Below, piece by piece: positions 1 through 6,112 of a stretch of DNA of 6,112 nucleotides. A model generated the notes under the pieces. It was not told the DNA's origin. It searched no databases and worked only from the letters and a program-made list of their open reading frames with translations. The stretch is taken from NCBI GenBank assembly GCA_020718265.1, contig DYSM01000180.1, positions 1 to 6,112 of the forward strand. The letters are read 5' to 3'. Positions within the stretch are counted from its first letter, which is position 1, and every line of letters begins with the position of its first letter. Position numbers and translations under genes: made by a program. The DNA is from Draconibacterium orientale (GTDB lineage Bacteria > Bacteroidota > Bacteroidia > Bacteroidales > JAADGE01).

Positions 1-2123
1 GCTTTTGACTTTAAAATTGCAAAATCGTGTCCTTTGGCTTCAAGCGGTACAACTTCAATTTGTTTTGGTACGGAGAAAATATCCGGGACTTTGTAGCCTG
101 ACAGTGTGTTGGACAACAACTTACCTTTGTCGTTGTAGAGGAGTTCCTCCATAGTCATCCAGCCGATACCTTGCACGAGTGCGCCTTCCACTTGACCTTT
201 ATCCAAAAGCAAATTCATCGACACCCCAAAATCATGCACGATACGAACCGAATCAATCTCGTACGTTCCGCGCACACAATCCACCGTAACCTCGGTAAGC
301 GACGTGCCGTACACGTGATACGCAAACGGATGTCCTTTTTCTTTTGATTTATCGAAATGAATTTCGGGCGTGGCGTAATGTGCGTGTTCGCTGAGGTTTA
401 CACGTTGCCAAAATGCCGCATTAATCAGTGTATCCCACTCAAGTTCTGTTTGTTTCCCATTGGCATACACAACATTATCGCGGAACAAGATGTCGGAATT
501 TTCCGGAAGATTCAACATTTTTTGCGCAACCGGTTTCAATCGTTTTGTCAATTCGGCACAAGCCATAAGCACAGCTTTGCCGTTCAAATCGGCAGTCGCG
601 CTTGCGGCTGTCGGCGAAGTGTTGGCAACGCGTGTGGTATTTGTGGTTTCAATTTTGATTTTATCAAGCGTGATTCCGAGAGCAAACGAAGCTACTTGCA
701 TCATCTTGGTATTCACGCTTTGTCCCATTTCTACCGCGCCGGTGCTGATTCCCACGCTTCCGTCCTGATAAATATGCACCAACGCACGCGCATGGTTCAT
801 AGGCGTGTTCGTGAAGGAAATCCCGAAGGTTATCGGCATAAGCGCGTAACCTTTTTTGTAATATTTGTTTTTTGAATTAAAATCAGATATTTTAGACAGA
901 ACAGTTTCAAAATCAAATAGTTTCAAAGCTTGCTCCCATGTATTACGAATTTCGGTTTGAGCGGCAATTTGCCCGTAAGAAAACTCATCGCCGTCTTTTA
1001 ACAAGTTCGCTTCCTGAATTTTATACGGCGGAATACCAAGCTCCGCAGCCGCCCGAACAATTGCCGATTCTATTACAAACATACCTTGCGGACCGCCAAA
1101 ACCGCGAAATGCCGTATTCGGGGGCAAATTCGTCTTGCAACTATGAACTGTAACTTTTATATTATCAACATTATAGCTGTTCGCCGAATGGAATAACGTA
1201 CGTTCGGCTACCGCCGGCGACAAATCTGCCGATGCGCCGGCATTTTGATAGAACACGGCTTCGTAAGCCTTGATTTTCAAGTCTTTTGTTAAACCAATTT
1301 TGTAAGTCGATTCGTAAGGATGTCGTTTGCCGGTCATGCGTAAATCATCGTGTCTGTCCAAAATCACTTTCACAGGTTTACCCGTTGCCTGCGTTCCGAC
1401 GGCAGCCATCACAGCCCACGCCGTCGCTTGATCTTCCTTGCCTCCGAAGCCGCCGCCGAGACGATTTACGTCTATTTCGATGCGGTGCATAGGCACGCCG
1501 AGCACTTTGGCACAGGTTTTTTGAACCGATGTCGGTCCTTGCGTGGACGAATAGACTTTGAAATTACCGTTTTCGCCCGGCACGGAATACGCGCCCTGCG
1601 TTTCGAGATATAAATGTTCCTGTCCGTTTGAAAATGTTTCGCCTTCAAACACATACTCACATCCGGCAAAGGCTTTTTCGGGGTCGGCTTTCTTGAACGT
1701 GCGCGATGCGTTTGTGAGTAAACCTTTGTCAAACGCTGCTTTCGCGCCAACAACCACAGGTTTAGGTTCAAATTTAGCGGTGATAAGTTTGCGGGCTTTT
1801 TTCGCTGCAGCCAAGGTTTCGGCAAGAATCAGCGCAATCGGCTGCCCTTGATAATGCACTTCGTCTTCGGCAAACAAAGGTTCGTCCAATATGATTCCGC
1901 CGATTTGATTTTCGCCTTTTATATCTTTGTATGTCAATATCTTAACTACACCCGGAACGGTTTCCGCAGCAGAGTAATCAATATCCGAAATATGTGCGTG
2001 CGCTTCCGGCGAATCGTAAACCAAGCCGTGCAACGTGCCTTGCAATGCAACAATATCGTCCACAAAAACGGATTCGCCGCGAAGATGTGAAACGGAATCT
2101 TTATTTTTTATCGTAATATTCAT
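1..2123 (-). CDS. xdhB: Xanthine dehydrogenase, molybdopterin-binding catalytic subunit XdhB (partial, C-terminus off the left edge)
   Basis: This is the catalytic subunit of a xanthine dehydrogenase. It hydroxylates hypoxanthine/xanthine at the molybdenum cofactor and passes electrons to the Fe-S/FAD subunit encoded just upstream. The frame starts at ATG (MNITIKNK) and stays open for 707 codons to the edge. An N-terminal hammerhead domain covers about residues 12-120, and the two cofactor-binding domains follow. By motif alignment to bovine XDH (from memory): QEHLYLET 168-175; Q195 = Gln767; GGGFGGKE 223-230 with E230 = Glu802; R308 = Arg880; AFRGFGGPQG with R340 and F342 = Arg912/Phe914; F437 = Phe1009; EMGQ with Q468 = Gln1040; PTAAS 504-508; QGIGW 651-655. 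These residues favour a purine oxidase over an aldehyde oxidase or CO dehydrogenase. The family's AVGEPP motif should begin right after K707, so some 50-60 residues are missing. No Shine-Dalgarno motif precedes the ATG. It likely pairs with xdhA. Confidence 0.95.
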   Translation of the reverse strand, partial: MNITIKNKDSVSHLRGESVFVDDIVALQGTLHGLVYDSPEAHAHISDIDYSAAETVPGVVKILTYKDIKGENQIGGIILDEPLFAEDEVHYQGQPIALILAETLAAAKKARKLITAKFEPKPVVVGAKAAFDKGLLTNASRTFKKADPEKAFAGCEYVFEGETFSNGQEHLYLETQGAYSVPGENGNFKVYSSTQGPTSVQKTCAKVLGVPMHRIEIDVNRLGGGFGGKEDQATAWAVMAAVGTQATGKPVKVILDRHDDLRMTGKRHPYESTYKIGLTKDLKIKAYEAVFYQNAGASADLSPAVAERTLFHSANSYNVDNIKVTVHSCKTNLPPNTAFRGFGGPQGMFVIESAIVRAAAELGIPPYKIQEANLLKDGDEFSYGQIAAQTEIRNTWEQALKLFDFETVLSKISDFNSKNKYYKKGYALMPITFGISFTNTPMNHARALVHIYQDGSVGISTGAVEMGQSVNTKMMQVASFALGITLDKIKIETTNTTRVANTSPTAASATADLNGKAVLMACAELTKRLKPVAQKMLNLPENSDILFRDNVVYANGKQTELEWDTLINAAFWQRVNLSEHAHYATPEIHFDKSKEKGHPFAYHVYGTSLTEVTVDCVRGTYEIDSVRIVHDFGVSMNLLLDKGQVEGALVQGIGWMTMEELLYNDKGKLLSNTLSGYKVPDIFSVPKQIEVVPLEAKGHDFAILKSK

Positions 2124-2274
2124 GATTGTTAATGATATTGTTTTGTCGGGATAATGTGAAAATCAATAAGTAACATCCCAAAATTTGTTTCTTTAAATAA
2201 AATGTGAGAGTTCTGCAAAATACTTTAATCTTGTAAAAAAATCTTAATACTGACTACTCAATACTCACGACTAA
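2124..2274 (-). other. xdhA-xdhB spacer without a recognisable terminator or promoter
   Basis: This AT-rich 151-bp gap separates xdhA from xdhB on the minus strand. I see no ORF, no stable hairpin followed by T-run, and no exact TAnnTTTG element; the closest is TATTTTG, which is one base short. The run of seven A at 2236-2242 reads as T7 on the minus strand but has no stem before it. The likeliest reading is that xdhB is co-transcribed with xdhA through a long leader, but a separate weak promoter cannot be excluded. Confidence 0.5.
2246..2273. repeat. Interleaved short direct repeats just after the xdhA stop
   Basis: The hexamer AATACT occurs at 2246-2251 and 2260-2265 (14-bp offset). The pentamer GACTA occurs at 2252-2256 and 2269-2273. 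Together they make a degenerate iterated patch directly downstream of xdhA. The copies are very short, so chance in AT-rich DNA is a fair explanation. Confidence 0.35.
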
Positions 2275-3639
2275 TTAAAACTTTTCGCCTTTAAAAACCA
2301 GAATATGCTGCAACAAAAGTTGGCTTGCCAATGCGCGTTTGTATGCTTGCGAGCCGCGTAAATCGTCAATCGGGCTGATTTCAGACTGCGCAATTTCTGT
2401 TGCCGCAGCTATTGTAGTTTCATCGGCGAGTTTTCCGACAAGAAATGCACTCGTTTTGGTCAAATACTTTGGCACGGCAGCCACACCGCCCAACGACACA
2501 TGTGCTTCTTTGATGATATTTTTTTCAATCGTAAACGACATTGCCGAGTTTACCGATGCAATATCGAGGTATTGACGCTTGCTGACTTTCTCAAAATTAA
2601 AGAAAAACGCGCCGGAAGGTATTGAAAACTCAATGGATTCGATGCGTTCGTTCTTTTGCAAATCTAATTTTTTATAATCCAAGAAGAAATTTCTGAGAGC
2701 CAATCTGCGTTCGGTATTCGCTTCCGATTTCAGACACAACTCAGCATTTAGCGCGAGAAAAAACACGGATAAATCGCCAATAGGTGAAGCGTTTACGAAA
2801 TTTCCGGCAATGGTTGCCATGTTCCGAATTTGTTTCGATGAAATGAGCTGCAAATGCTGACGCAATTTCGGAAAGATTTTATTCATTTCCGGCGAATCCC
2901 ACAACTGCGTAACGGTAACGCCGCCGCCGAGAATGATTTTTTCAGCAGTTATCTCAATTTTGTTATTAACTTGTAAATAATTGATTGTCAAATCGGCTAA
3001 ATCGCCTGCTTCGCGCACATACACATCCGTTCCGCCGGCAACCGCACGGTTATTAGCGTAAGGCACAATGGTTTGCATGTCTTCCAAAATTTTCGGCACA
3101 GTGCTGAAATATTCGGGAACAAATCCATGTTGTATAAACCAATCGAGGTTGTGTTCCGCTTCTCCGATTTCACTGTCGAACTGATTAGCTGCTTTTTCTA
3201 TAGATTTATAGCCGGTGCAGCGACAAATATTTCCGCTCAGCGCATCAATTGTTGTGGCGTGTTTTGAGGAGCTGTCCAACACAGTTCCGGTCATGGAAAC
3301 CACAAAACCGGGCGTGCAAAATCCGCATTGCGTTGCGGCATGTTCGTGCATGGCTTGTTGTGCTTTATTGAGCTGATTTTCAATATTTAAACCTTCAACC
3401 GTAACAACATGTTTGCCGTGTACTGCTGCTAACGAACTCAGGCAGGATGTAACGCTTTTGTAATCCACTTTACCATTTTGCAAAGTGCCTACCAATACGG
3501 TACACGCACCGCAATCGCCTTCGCGACAGCCAATTTTGGTGCCTTTCAGATGTTCGTGCTCACGTATGAATTGCAACAAATTTTCGCCGGACTTTACGTT
3601 CGTCGAAATTTTTTTTCGATTTAAAAGAAATTCTATCAT
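2275..3639 (-). CDS. xdhA: Xanthine dehydrogenase small subunit XdhA (fused [2Fe-2S] and FAD domains)
   Basis: This 454-residue protein is the electron-transfer subunit of xanthine dehydrogenase. It carries electrons from the molybdenum site through two [2Fe-2S] clusters to FAD and then to an acceptor, normally NAD+. The plant-ferredoxin-like domain has C38, C43, C46 and C66 (GCREGDCGAC). The all-helical second cluster domain has C105, C108, C139 and C141 (QCGFC, CRCTG). After a linker at about 155-175, the FAD-binding domain carries AGGTD at 201-205 and QIRNMATIAGNFVNASPIGD at 270-289. The C-terminal FAD subdomain covers about 345-448; Y322 in FFLDYKKL sits where bovine XDH has its NAD-side tyrosine (inference). 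All eight cluster cysteines are present, and the length fits bacterial XdhA proteins that fuse both domains. The ATG was chosen because MIEFLLN begins at the usual first beta strand. It lies upstream of xdhB on the same strand and is divergent from the gldB-like gene. Confidence 0.96.
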   Translation of the reverse strand: MIEFLLNRKKISTNVKSGENLLQFIREHEHLKGTKIGCREGDCGACTVLVGTLQNGKVDYKSVTSCLSSLAAVHGKHVVTVEGLNIENQLNKAQQAMHEHAATQCGFCTPGFVVSMTGTVLDSSSKHATTIDALSGNICRCTGYKSIEKAANQFDSEIGEAEHNLDWFIQHGFVPEYFSTVPKILEDMQTIVPYANNRAVAGGTDVYVREAGDLADLTINYLQVNNKIEITAEKIILGGGVTVTQLWDSPEMNKIFPKLRQHLQLISSKQIRNMATIAGNFVNASPIGDLSVFFLALNAELCLKSEANTERRLALRNFFLDYKKLDLQKNERIESIEFSIPSGAFFFNFEKVSKRQYLDIASVNSAMSFTIEKNIIKEAHVSLGGVAAVPKYLTKTSAFLVGKLADETTIAAATEIAQSEISPIDDLRGSQAYKRALASQLLLQHILVFKGEKF

Positions 3640-3643
3640 CGGA

Positions 3644-3651
3644 CAAATATA
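3644..3651 (-). promoter_or_regulatory. Candidate Bacteroidota -7 promoter element for xdhA
   Basis: On the minus strand this reads TATATTTG, an exact match to the known Bacteroidota -7 consensus TAnnTTTG. Only four bases (TCCG) separate it from the xdhA ATG. If it is used, the transcript would start at or beside the start codon, giving a leaderless or nearly leaderless mRNA. No TTG -33 element sits at the usual spacing of about 19-21 bp; the nearest (3684-3686) is about 32 bp away. The motif is exact but its use is an inference. Confidence 0.4.
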
Positions 3652-3750
3652 AAAGGTTGTAAAGTTATCTATTTTTTTGAAGTCAAAAACGGTTTTTTAA
3701 CATAAAGAAGAAAGTCCGAAATCGTTTTAGAAAATGATTTTAAAAATTCA

Positions 3751-3758
3751 TATCTTCG
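3751..3758 (+). promoter_or_regulatory. Weak -7-like element upstream of the gldB-like gene
   Basis: TATCTTCG matches TAnnTTTG at all but one defined position and is followed by A-rich DNA. It would place a start site about 60 bp before the ATG at 3826. No clear TTG -33 element is visible at the right distance. It is the best candidate on this strand in the divergent spacer, but it is weak. Confidence 0.3.
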
Positions 3759-3790
3759 CAGAAAAATATAAGTTCAGTCTAAAAAAGTCA

Positions 3791-3816
3791 TAAAGTTAAA
3801 AGTTTTTAAAGTTAAA
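3791..3816. repeat. Exact 10-bp direct repeat before the gldB-like gene
   Basis: TAAAGTTAAA occurs at 3791-3800 and again at 3807-3816, a 16-bp offset, ending nine bases before the ATG at 3826. The core TAAAGTTA also appears at 3660-3667 near the xdhA side. It could be a regulator-binding pair in the leader or simply low-complexity AT-rich sequence. Confidence 0.4.
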
Positions 3817-3825
3817 TTGTTGATT

Positions 3826-4833
3826 ATGAATCGTTTTTTGATATTTTTTATGACAATCTCGGCGACATTTTTGTTCGGATGTACCGAAAATAAATTTGAA
3901 GTAAACGTTGATGACATTAATGTTGATTTGACCATAAAACGTCTTGATAAAGATTTATTTGTTGTAAACAGTTCGGATTCAAGCGTTAATATTCCGAATT
4001 TAGAAAAAACGTACGGCGAGTTCTTCGAGGTTTACAATCAGAAAATATTGCGTATCGGCGGGACGAACGAATCGGCTTACGCACTGAGGCTTAAAGATTT
4101 TCAGCGTTATTGTTCAGAAAATCACATTCAAGATTCAGTTTGGGCAAAATATCCCGACCTCTCGGCTTTGGAACAAACATTAGAAACGGCATTCAACCAT
4201 TACAAATATTATTTTCCAAAAAAGAACATTCCGGAAGTAATAACCTGTGTTTCAGCATTTAATGAATCTATTTTTACGTTAGAAAACAGCATTGGCATTG
4301 CTTTAGATAAATTTTTGGGCGAAAAAAGTTCGTTTTACGAACGCCTTGCCATAGAAAAATATTTGCGCCGAAGCATGATACCACAAGTGATTCCGAGCGA
4401 AACCATGCGCGCTTGGGCGAAAGCGGAATATCCGTATGAAAGCACAGCCGACGACCTTTTGGATAATATGATTTATGAAGGAAAAATTCAGTATTACATC
4501 AATTGCATGTTGCCCGAAACAGCCGACACCCTGAAATGGCGTTACACCGCCCAACAATTCGGATGGGCTACAACGCATGAAGGCAAAGTGTGGAATTATT
4601 TAGTCGAAAATAAAAAATTGTTTGAAACTGACCGCATCCAAATACGTCAGTACGTGGGGGAAGCACCGTTTACAACACCGTTTACCGATGTGTCCGCGCC
4701 GCGTATCGGAGCGTTTGTCGGATACCGAATTGTGGAAAATTACATGAATCAAACCAACGCATCGTTGCCGGAATTGCTGTCAGAAAAAGATTCGAAAAAA
4801 ATATTGAGTTTATCCAAATATAATCCGAAATAG
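3826..4833 (+). CDS. gldB: GldB-like lipoprotein (gliding-motility-associated family)
   Basis: This 335-residue predicted lipoprotein belongs to the GldB family, named for an essential gliding-motility lipoprotein in Flavobacterium johnsoniae but also present in non-gliding Bacteroidota. A signal peptide (MNRFLIFFMTISATFLFG) leads to lipidated C19; the lipobox LFGC is slightly atypical because of F at -2. The mature part carries the family's landmarks: DLF 43-45, YGEFFEVYNQKIL 63-75, HYKYYFP 125-131, the GIALDKFLG segment 157-165, LLDNMIYEGK 211-220, PFTTPF 281-286 and a C-terminal SKYNPK. The start is ATG 3826; two in-frame TTG codons at 3817 and 3820 would add MLI before it, which a signal peptide does not need. 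No Shine-Dalgarno motif is present. No gldC follows, unlike in F. johnsoniae; a flippase-like gene does. The family assignment is firm, but whether this cell glides cannot be inferred. Confidence 0.85.
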   Translation: MNRFLIFFMTISATFLFGCTENKFEVNVDDINVDLTIKRLDKDLFVVNSSDSSVNIPNLEKTYGEFFEVYNQKILRIGGTNESAYALRLKDFQRYCSENHIQDSVWAKYPDLSALEQTLETAFNHYKYYFPKKNIPEVITCVSAFNESIFTLENSIGIALDKFLGEKSSFYERLAIEKYLRRSMIPQVIPSETMRAWAKAEYPYESTADDLLDNMIYEGKIQYYINCMLPETADTLKWRYTAQQFGWATTHEGKVWNYLVENKKLFETDRIQIRQYVGEAPFTTPFTDVSAPRIGAFVGYRIVENYMNQTNASLPELLSEKDSKKILSLSKYNPK

Positions 4834-4855
4834 CGCAAAAACCGCACGAAATTTA

Positions 4856-4863
4856 TATCTTTG
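4856..4863 (+). promoter_or_regulatory. Candidate Bacteroidota -7 promoter element for the flippase-like gene
   Basis: TATCTTTG is an exact match to TAnnTTTG, eight bases before the ATG at 4872. A start about five bases downstream of it would leave a leader of only a few bases. No TTG -33 element is visible at the expected distance. It lies in the 38-bp gap after the gldB-like stop, so it could drive the membrane-protein gene independently of gldB. Confidence 0.5.
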
Positions 4864-4871
4864 TAATCACG

Positions 4872-5966
4872 ATGCAAAATTCAAAGCCCAAAGAAACGGA
4901 ACAAAGTTCGGTCAGCCGCCAATTGAGTCGCGGGAAGATTTTTCTGCCCGTAGTAATCGGCTTGGGCTTGGTGGGCGCGATGCTTTATTATCAGCTCAAA
5001 GACGGCGAAATACCGTTTGATGCCGTAAATGTAACAACTTATACCGTAGTTTTTTTAATTGCGGCAGCGGGCTGCATGATGTTGCGCGACATTGGTTACA
5101 TGATTAGATTACGCATTTTGAGCGAAGGCGATTTAACTTGGCGTCAGGCATTTAGAACAATAATGTTGTGGGAATTTGCATCTGCAATATCGCCGTCGGC
5201 AGTGGGCGGTTCGAGCGTTGCCGTAATTTTTGTTCACAAAGAAGGCATCAGCATCGGACGCAGTTCGGCAATTGTGATGGCAACCATTTTTTTGGATGAA
5301 CTATATTTTATTTTGATGTTTCCGTTGATGATACTCATTGCAGGTCCCGAACAACTTTTCACAATCGGTAACAGCAGCGGACTGTCGTTTGCCAATCAAT
5401 TCTTCTATTTTGCAGTGTTCGGATATTCATTCAAAGTAGCCTATAACACACTGATAGCTTATGGGTTATTCAAAAATCCACACCTAATAAAACGCCTTAT
5501 CTTGAAACTTTTTGGCTTCAGATTTCTGCGACGTTGGCGTAAGCAAGCCCGCCGCGCCGGAATGGATTTAGTTTCAAACTCGGCTGATTTCCGAAAGAAA
5601 AATTGGAAATTTTGGCTAAAATCATTCGGCGCAACCTTTATGTCGTGGACGGCACGTTATTGGGTTGTAAATGCCATATTTTTAGCCTTTTTCGTGTTCG
5701 AGAACAGTCATTTACAGCTTTTTGCACGCCAACTTGTGATGTGGATTATGATGTTGGTAAGTCCAACACCGGGCGGAAGCGGATTTTCTGAATTTATTTT
5801 CTCACAATATCTTTCGGATTTCATGCCACAAGTTGCCGGAATTGCAATAATTATGGCATTCATTTGGCGATTATTTACCTATTATCCATATTTCATTGCC
5901 GGAGTCGTCATTGTTCCGCGCTGGTTGCGAGACAAATTTGGGAAAAAGAAAACGTTAATTAAATAA
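4872..5966 (+). CDS. Flippase-like integral membrane protein (LPG synthase transmembrane domain family, YbhN/AglD2 type)
   Basis: This 364-residue multi-pass inner-membrane protein matches the family that shares the transmembrane half of lysylphosphatidylglycerol synthase (MprF). Members are proposed lipid or glycolipid flippases; the substrate here is unknown. A short polar N-terminus precedes TM1 (22-42). Further hydrophobic segments lie at about 56-78, 132-157, 174-200, 247-275, 284-300 and 316-350, with a very basic stretch around 202-246 that is probably cytoplasmic. Family-typical motifs are SAISPSAVGGSS 104-115, FLDELYF 140-146 and SPTPGGSGFSE 297-307. There is no C-terminal aminoacyl-transferase domain, so it is not a full MprF. 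The tail is lysine-rich (KFGKKKTLIK). It follows the gldB-like gene by 38 bp on the same strand and may be co-transcribed, or driven from the -7 element at 4856. The ATG is supported by the position of TM1; no Shine-Dalgarno motif is seen. Confidence 0.88.
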   Translation: MQNSKPKETEQSSVSRQLSRGKIFLPVVIGLGLVGAMLYYQLKDGEIPFDAVNVTTYTVVFLIAAAGCMMLRDIGYMIRLRILSEGDLTWRQAFRTIMLWEFASAISPSAVGGSSVAVIFVHKEGISIGRSSAIVMATIFLDELYFILMFPLMILIAGPEQLFTIGNSSGLSFANQFFYFAVFGYSFKVAYNTLIAYGLFKNPHLIKRLILKLFGFRFLRRWRKQARRAGMDLVSNSADFRKKNWKFWLKSFGATFMSWTARYWVVNAIFLAFFVFENSHLQLFARQLVMWIMMLVSPTPGGSGFSEFIFSQYLSDFMPQVAGIAIIMAFIWRLFTYYPYFIAGVVIVPRWLRDKFGKKKTLIK

Positions 5967-6021
5967 TGTTTGTAAGAAAACGTGTAAATCTTTGATATTA
6001 TGTAAATTACAGCCTTTTTTT

Positions 6022-6077
6022 CAGTTGAATGTTTTGTCATACAGTGGTCATTCAATTGTCATTCAGTTGCTTTTTTT
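6022..6077 (+). terminator. Possible weak intrinsic terminator after the flippase-like gene
   Basis: CAGTTGAATG at 6022-6031 can pair with CATTCAATTG at 6049-6058 (ten pairs, one G-U, 17-base loop). It can alternatively pair with CATTCAGTTG at 6060-6069 (two G-U pairs, longer loop), which is followed by C and seven T (6071-6077). The second form has terminator geometry but is AT-rich with a large loop, so it would be weak. The two pairings are mutually exclusive. Confidence 0.3.
6036..6068. repeat. Three tandem 11-bp repeats in the 3' intergenic region
   Basis: Three abutting 11-bp units are visible: GTCATACAGTG (6036-6046), GTCATTCAATT (6047-6057) and GTCATTCAGTT (6058-6068). Units two and three differ at one position; unit one differs from unit three at two. 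An 11-bp period is close to one helical turn, so the units would fall on the same face of the DNA, as operator half-sites often do. The function is unknown. Confidence 0.7.
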
Positions 6078-6080
6078 AGT

Positions 6081-6090
6081 TTCAATTGAA
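6081..6090. repeat. Perfect 10-bp palindrome TTCAATTGAA
   Basis: TTCAATTGAA is self-complementary and contains the CAATT core seen in the nearby 11-bp repeats. It lies 12 bp past the last repeat unit. It may be part of the same binding-site cluster or arise from AT-rich composition. The rest of the 5967-6112 stretch holds no ORF that I can support. Confidence 0.4.
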
Positions 6091-6112
6091 TTTCGACTGT
6101 ATTTCAACAGAA

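Noticed and set aside
357..875. Plus-strand open frame of 172 codons
   Set aside because: It lies entirely antisense to the well-conserved xdhB frame, has no family resemblance in its translation, and is explained by the codon bias of the real gene.
1472..1825. Minus-strand open frame of 117 codons within xdhB
   Set aside because: It is in a different frame on the same strand as xdhB; its lysine/arginine/proline-rich translation is typical of an out-of-frame shadow. The true xdhB frame is continuous here (GGGFGGKE, QEHLYLET), so there is no frameshift.
1848..2090. Plus-strand open frame of 80 codons near the xdhB start
   Set aside because: It is antisense to the N-terminal hammerhead domain of xdhB and its translation resembles nothing I recognise.
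3817..3825. Upstream TTG starts for the gldB-like gene
   Set aside because: They add only three residues before the ATG at 3826, and the signal peptide is complete and of normal length from that ATG.
4303..4578. Minus-strand open frame of 91 codons
   Set aside because: It is antisense to conserved GldB-family segments (GIALDKFLG to LLDNMIYEGK), with no promoter or family resemblance of its own.
4872..5966. Full MprF-type lysylphosphatidylglycerol synthase
   Set aside because: Only the transmembrane half is present; at 364 residues there is no room for the C-terminal aminoacyl-transferase domain.
6036..6068. Start of a CRISPR array
   Set aside because: The units are only 11 bp and abut without spacers, which is a simple tandem repeat and not a repeat-spacer pattern.

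Overview
The window looks like a chromosomal segment of a Bacteroidota (Bacteroidetes) bacterium. The supporting signs are a GldB-type lipoprotein, AT-rich spacers with no Shine-Dalgarno motifs, and promoter elements of the Bacteroidota -7 form (TAnnTTTG) close to start codons. The order or genus cannot be fixed from this sequence alone.

Left half (1-3639, minus strand): two genes of a molybdenum-dependent xanthine dehydrogenase. Transcription runs right to left. xdhA comes first (2275-3639) and encodes a fused [2Fe-2S]/FAD electron-transfer subunit. After a 151-bp spacer comes xdhB, the molybdopterin catalytic subunit, which starts at 2123 and runs off the left edge after 707 codons. I translated the xdhB frame triplet by triplet over most of its length and found no stop or frameshift. 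All eight Fe-S cysteines, the FAD motifs and the purine-positioning residues inside the window are intact, so the pair looks functional in oxidising hypoxanthine/xanthine towards urate. The last catalytic motif (the Glu of AVGEPP) would lie just past the left edge.

Middle (3640-3825): a divergent, AT-rich intergenic region between xdhA and the gldB-like gene. It holds a -7-like element just before xdhA and an exact 10-bp direct repeat before gldB.

Right half (3826-5966, plus strand): a gldB-like lipoprotein gene, then after 38 bp a multi-pass membrane protein of the LPG-synthase transmembrane / flippase-like family (YbhN/AglD2 type). They could share a transcript, but the second gene also has its own good -7 element eight bases before its ATG. 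The final 146 bp contain no gene but carry three tandem 11-bp copies and a possible weak terminator.

I did not find a CRISPR array, tRNA, rRNA, insertion sequence or a convincing novel defence or mobile system. The window reads as ordinary core/metabolic chromosome with a few small structural curiosities.
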